Part shown: positions 49,008 to 52,175 of the stretch, piece after piece
How positions within the stretch are numbered: the first letter of the stretch is position 1
Layout of the letters: every line of letters starts with the position of its first letter
Assembly (NCBI GenBank): GCA_029865265.1
Contig: JAOUHG010000022.1
Coordinates: 1-52,175, forward strand
DNA from: Candidatus Krumholzibacteriia bacterium
Lineage (GTDB): Bacteria > Krumholzibacteriota > Krumholzibacteriia > WVZY01 > JAKEHA01
Length of the DNA: 52,175 nucleotides
Direction of reading: 5' to 3'
The notes under the pieces: model-generated
Told to the model about the DNA's origin: nothing
The model's database searches: none
What the model saw: the letters and a program-made list of their open reading frames with translations, nothing else
Translations under genes and position numbers: made by a program

Positions 49008-52000
49008 ATGCCTTCACGGATGCGTTTGCTACCGCGCACGCGATTACTTGTAGTTCTCCCGGTGCTGGCTCTGGCGAGCACGCTCGTAATCCCGACGCGC
49101 GCGGAAGCCCCTGCTTTCGCGGGTGGAAGCCACTGGCCGATGGAGGCCAGTTTCTACAATCCCGACGAACCCCTCAATTCTCAGGTCCTGTTTGCGCCGC
49201 CGGGCGCGAACATCCCTCTTGGCGCCACGGTCGAACCGACGGTTGCCGTTGATCCCAACAACCCGCTGCGCGTCGCCGCGGCGTCGCTCTTCTCCATCCG
49301 CGTCTCCACCGACGGCGGTGTGACGTTCCAGCCAACGGTGGCGGCGCAGGTGCCGGCGACCCACGGCCTGTGCGGTGACCCCTCGGTGGGCTACGACAGC
49401 CAGGGGCGCCTGTTCTGGACCTACCTCGGTTGCCGCGGCGGTGGCATCGACATGTTCATCGCGCAGATCAGCCCCACGACGGGCGCGATCCTGCCGGGCT
49501 ATCCCGTCAACATCACGGCGGCGATCGGCCTGCCGGCGCCTGCCAACGCGCATGACAAGGAATGGCTCGCGGTGGACCACTGGGCGGGAAGCCCATACCG
49601 AGACAACCTGTACGTCGCGTGGAGCGATCTCACCGGCGCGTCCGCCATCCGCGTGGTGACCTCTACCGACCAGGGACTCAACTGGAGTGCTCCGGTGACC
49701 CTCTCGGGCGGCGGAGAAGGTTTCGTGTGGCCGGTTCACAACACGGTTGCGCCCAATGGCGACGTGTACGTGAGCTACCACGCGCCCGCCTCCAACGGGA
49801 CGGCCGGCCGCGTGTACCTGCTTCGCTCGACCGACGGCGGCGTGTCGTTCCCGCAGAAGACCAACCCGTACGGGGCCGGTCAGGCGGACGTGACCTTCAA
49901 CGTGCAGAGTCAGGCCGGCGCCATTCCGGGCACCCAGTTCTGGCTGCAGGGCAACGGTCAGGCCTACGTGCTGGCCGACCCCAACGTGGCCGGGCGTATT
50001 TACGTGGTTGCCTCGGACGATCCGGACAACGACCACACCACGGGTGATCCCTCCAATGTGTACATCGCCACATCGAACAACTTCGGCGTCAACTTCGGCG
50101 CGCCGGTGAGGATCGACGATGGCCCGGGCAATACCTTCCAGGTCATGCCCAGCGCGGGCATCGACACGGGGAACGGCTGCATGGTCGTGCACTGGTACGA
50201 CAATCGCAGCGGTGCCACCAACGCCGGGGGAGACTTCCTGCTGGACGTCTACGCGCGCGCCAGTGGTGACGGCGGTGTCACCTGGGGACCGAGCATCAAG
50301 CTCAACGACGTTCCCTTCGATCCCGTCGCAGGGGCGCGTTGCCGCTACGGCCCGGTGGGCTGCGGCGACTTCGACACCGTCAATACGTTGCGCATCGGCG
50401 AATACAACGGTGTGGCCACGGCCAACGGTGTCGGCTTTGCGGTCTGGGGCGGAAATACCTTCGACGGCGGCGGGAACGCAATTGGCCAGCAGACCATTTT
50501 CGACCGGTTTGCGTTCGACAGCATGAAACCGGCCATGACCTGCCCCTCAGACATCTCGCTCGAGTGCACACAGCACGGTGGCGTACCCAAGACGAACCCG
50601 GCCATCGTGGCCTTCCTCAACGTCACTGCGACCGACAATTGCGACACCAACGTGCCGGTGACGAACAACGCTCCCGCGTTGTTCCCGCTGGGAACCACCA
50701 CGGTGACCTTCATGGCCACCGACGATGCCGGCAACACGGAAACCTGCACCGCCGACGTTACCATCGAGGACACCACGGATCCGACCATCACCTACTGTCC
50801 GGTGGACATGACGGTGGAGTGCACGAGCCACTGCGGTGTTCCGAAGGCCGAGCTGGCCGCGTGGCTGGCGGGGTTCGCGGCGGAGGACCTCTGCGACGCG
50901 GATCCGGACCTGACCAACGACGCCCCGGATTGCTTCCCGCTGGGCCCGACGGTGGTGACGTTCACCGCAACCGACGAGTCCGGCAATTTTGCACAGTGCC
51001 AGGCCACGATCACGGTGGAGGACACCACGCCGCCGGAGATCGACGTGGTGCTGGATCGCGACGTGCTGTGGCCGCCCAACCACAAGCTGGTGGAGGTGTG
51101 CATCGAGACGATCTCGGTGACCGATATCTGCGACCCCAACCCGACCTGGGTGCTGTGGAACGCGGAGTCGGACGAACCCGACAACGGCAAGGGCGATGGC
51201 AACAGCAACGATGACATCCAGGGAGACGTGACCGGAACGCCGGATCCGTGCCTGGATCTGCGTTCGGAGCGTCAGGGTGGCGGCGATGGCCGCAAGTACA
51301 CCATCTACTACCAGGCGATGGACATGTCGGGCAACGTTGCCTATGACACGGTGTGCGTGCGGGTGCCGCACGACCAGTCGGCGTCGGCGCTGGCGGCACT
51401 GGGCTACAGCCCTGACGGCCGCTCGCTGAGCAGCAACAGCGACAAGTTCGCGCTGGTGATCCCCACCACCGACAACGTGGACGCGGCGCTGCTGGATGTG
51501 TCGCGGATCTACCTGGGGAACACGGCCGGTGTCATCAAGGCGAACGAAGCGCGGGTGGTGGACGTGACCGACGACGGGCGTCCCGATCTGGCGCTGTTCT
51601 ATTCCACCGAGGCGCTCACGGCGAGTTCGAGCAGCTACAACATGGACGGTTCCGACTCGGCCATCAAACGCGATCGTGGTGACGGCCCGCAGGGTCTGCA
51701 CTACACCTCCGTTTCGGGGGTCGACTACCTGGTGAGCGACATCTTCGCGCTGGGCACGCCGGTGGTTGTTCCGGGCGGCGGAGGCATCGTGCCGCTGCCG
51801 GGTGCACCGGATGTGCAACCGGAGCCGGTGATTGCAAAGGAGACGGCGTTCTCGTCGGTGCATCCCAACCCGTTCAACCCGCAGACGACGGTGGGTTACA
51901 CGTTGGCCGGGCCCGCACGGGTGCGGATTGCCATCTACGACGTGCGGGGTTCTCTGGTGCGGCTGCTGGTGGACGCGTCGCAGCCGGCGGGGTCGCACAA

Positions 52001-52115
52001 CGCGGTCTGGAACGGGGTGGATGACTCGGGACGTTCGTTGACGTCGGGCATCTACTTCGTGCGCATGATCGCGGGGTCATACGTCGAAACGCGTAAGATC
52101 GTCATGCTGAAGTAG
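49008..52115 (+). CDS. Large secreted BNR/sialidase-like and HYR-repeat protein with FlgD-like sorting domain
   Basis: The 1035-residue precursor has a signal peptide (about 1-32, cut near AEA). Residues about 60-500 resemble a BNR/sialidase-type beta-propeller (RVSTDGGVTF, RSTDGGVSF and DGGVTWGPS Asp-box-like turns), without evident sialidase catalytic triad. Residues about 505-680 are two HYR domains (CPSDISLECT..., YCPVDMTVECT...), then a cysteine-rich WPPNHK-type domain (about 682-790). A region of unknown type follows, and the C-terminus (about 950-1035) is the FlgD-like/por-type sorting domain (HPNPFNPQTTV...RKIVMLK). AAGGAGGG precedes the ATG by six bases. It is probably cell-surface or secreted. 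Confidence 0.87.
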   Translation: MPSRMRLLPRTRLLVVLPVLALASTLVIPTRAEAPAFAGGSHWPMEASFYNPDEPLNSQVLFAPPGANIPLGATVEPTVAVDPNNPLRVAAASLFSIRVSTDGGVTFQPTVAAQVPATHGLCGDPSVGYDSQGRLFWTYLGCRGGGIDMFIAQISPTTGAILPGYPVNITAAIGLPAPANAHDKEWLAVDHWAGSPYRDNLYVAWSDLTGASAIRVVTSTDQGLNWSAPVTLSGGGEGFVWPVHNTVAPNGDVYVSYHAPASNGTAGRVYLLRSTDGGVSFPQKTNPYGAGQADVTFNVQSQAGAIPGTQFWLQGNGQAYVLADPNVAGRIYVVASDDPDNDHTTGDPSNVYIATSNNFGVNFGAPVRIDDGPGNTFQVMPSAGIDTGNGCMVVHWYDNRSGATNAGGDFLLDVYARASGDGGVTWGPSIKLNDVPFDPVAGARCRYGPVGCGDFDTVNTLRIGEYNGVATANGVGFAVWGGNTFDGGGNAIGQQTIFDRFAFDSMKPAMTCPSDISLECTQHGGVPKTNPAIVAFLNVTATDNCDTNVPVTNNAPALFPLGTTTVTFMATDDAGNTETCTADVTIEDTTDPTITYCPVDMTVECTSHCGVPKAELAAWLAGFAAEDLCDADPDLTNDAPDCFPLGPTVVTFTATDESGNFAQCQATITVEDTTPPEIDVVLDRDVLWPPNHKLVEVCIETISVTDICDPNPTWVLWNAESDEPDNGKGDGNSNDDIQGDVTGTPDPCLDLRSERQGGGDGRKYTIYYQAMDMSGNVAYDTVCVRVPHDQSASALAALGYSPDGRSLSSNSDKFALVIPTTDNVDAALLDVSRIYLGNTAGVIKANEARVVDVTDDGRPDLALFYSTEALTASSSSYNMDGSDSAIKRDRGDGPQGLHYTSVSGVDYLVSDIFALGTPVVVPGGGGIVPLPGAPDVQPEPVIAKETAFSSVHPNPFNPQTTVGYTLAGPARVRIAIYDVRGSLVRLLVDASQPAGSHNAVWNGVDDSGRSLTSGIYFVRMIAGSYVETRKIVMLK

Positions 52116-52147
52116 ACGACCGTCTGCTCCGGCATCTCGAAGAGAAC

Positions 52148-52175
52148 AAGCGGGCCCCCTGCGGGGGGCCCGCTT
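52148..52175 (+). terminator. Strong hairpin terminator at the window edge
   Basis: AAGCGGGCCCCC (52148-52159) pairs with GGGGGGCCCGCTT (52163-52175) through 12 pairs around a short loop. The window ends in the stem foot, so any U-tract beyond cannot be seen. Confidence 0.75.

Noticed and set aside
49008-52115. Evidence for a complete type IX secretion system
   Set aside because: FlgD-like/por-type C-termini are present, but no Por/Spr/Gld component is encoded here, so the secretion route cannot be stated.
1-52175. CRISPR arrays, insertion sequences, prophage or integron elements, tRNA or rRNA genes
   Set aside because: I saw no regular direct repeats with spacers, transposase or integrase genes, or RNA-gene folds in the spacers.

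Overview
The window is GC-rich, almost completely coding DNA with no rRNA, tRNA, CRISPR, phage or insertion-sequence signal that I can see. Long antisense reading frames are an effect of the GC bias. Three secreted proteins end in FlgD-like/por-type sorting domains (NPFNP...VYDVRG...SGIYFVR). Together with a TPR-rich sigma-54 regulator, an FHA/Ser-Thr kinase module, HYR repeats and frequent TTG/GTG starts, this points to an uncultured Gram-negative lineage of the FCB type, for example Candidatus Eisenbacteria. That placement is inference; no marker gene here settles it.

Layout. (1) 10-8373, minus: a very large TPR/sigma-54 activator, a Nif3 protein and a TPR-tailed membrane protein, preceded by a PTS-IIA/zinc-ribbon pair. 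(2) 8502-10557, plus: rsgA and a family-9 glycosyltransferase. (3) 10535-19259, minus: a signalling block made of an FHA protein, a metallophosphoesterase and a PEGA-tailed Ser/Thr kinase in one operon, plus two TPR proteins. Two sigma-54-type promoters (14587-14602 and 16805-16820) lie upstream of units in this block. A cold-shock gene with a complete intrinsic terminator in its leader sits inside it. (4) 19615-22688, plus: queD-queC-DUF366-queE and an M50 membrane protease, nearly all overlapping by 1-4 bases. (5) 22695-41146, plus: the most interesting region, described below. (6) 41232-48766: lipoproteins, HU, threonine aldolase, RsmI, a CDP-alcohol phosphatidyltransferase, thymidylate kinase, a CtpA protease and a HAD phosphatase. 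(7) 49008-52115: a large secreted BNR/HYR protein with a terminator at the window edge.

The candidate new system is 22695-41146. A membrane histidine kinase and a receiver-PAS-AAA-Fis sigma-54 activator are encoded just before a cluster of TGAGACA half-sites (26262-26303) and a well-formed sigma-54 promoter (26372-26389). That promoter faces an operon of eight genes that mostly overlap by ATGA or GTGA: a receiver-PAS-glycosyltransferase fusion, a double GT4 glycosyltransferase, an ABC exporter, two APH-fold phosphotransferases, an outer-membrane beta-barrel of the alginate-export type, and two secreted proteins each with six carboxypeptidase-regulatory-like repeats. The receiver on the glycosyltransferase closely resembles that on the activator, so one kinase could control both transcription and enzyme activity. 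The kinase sensor region and the N-terminal domain of the outer-membrane barrel are homologous (DUF5666-like), which ties signal perception to the export apparatus. I read this as a two-component-controlled, sigma-54-dependent pathway for making and exporting a phosphorylated or otherwise decorated glycan or glycoconjugate. The chemistry of the product cannot be read from the sequence.
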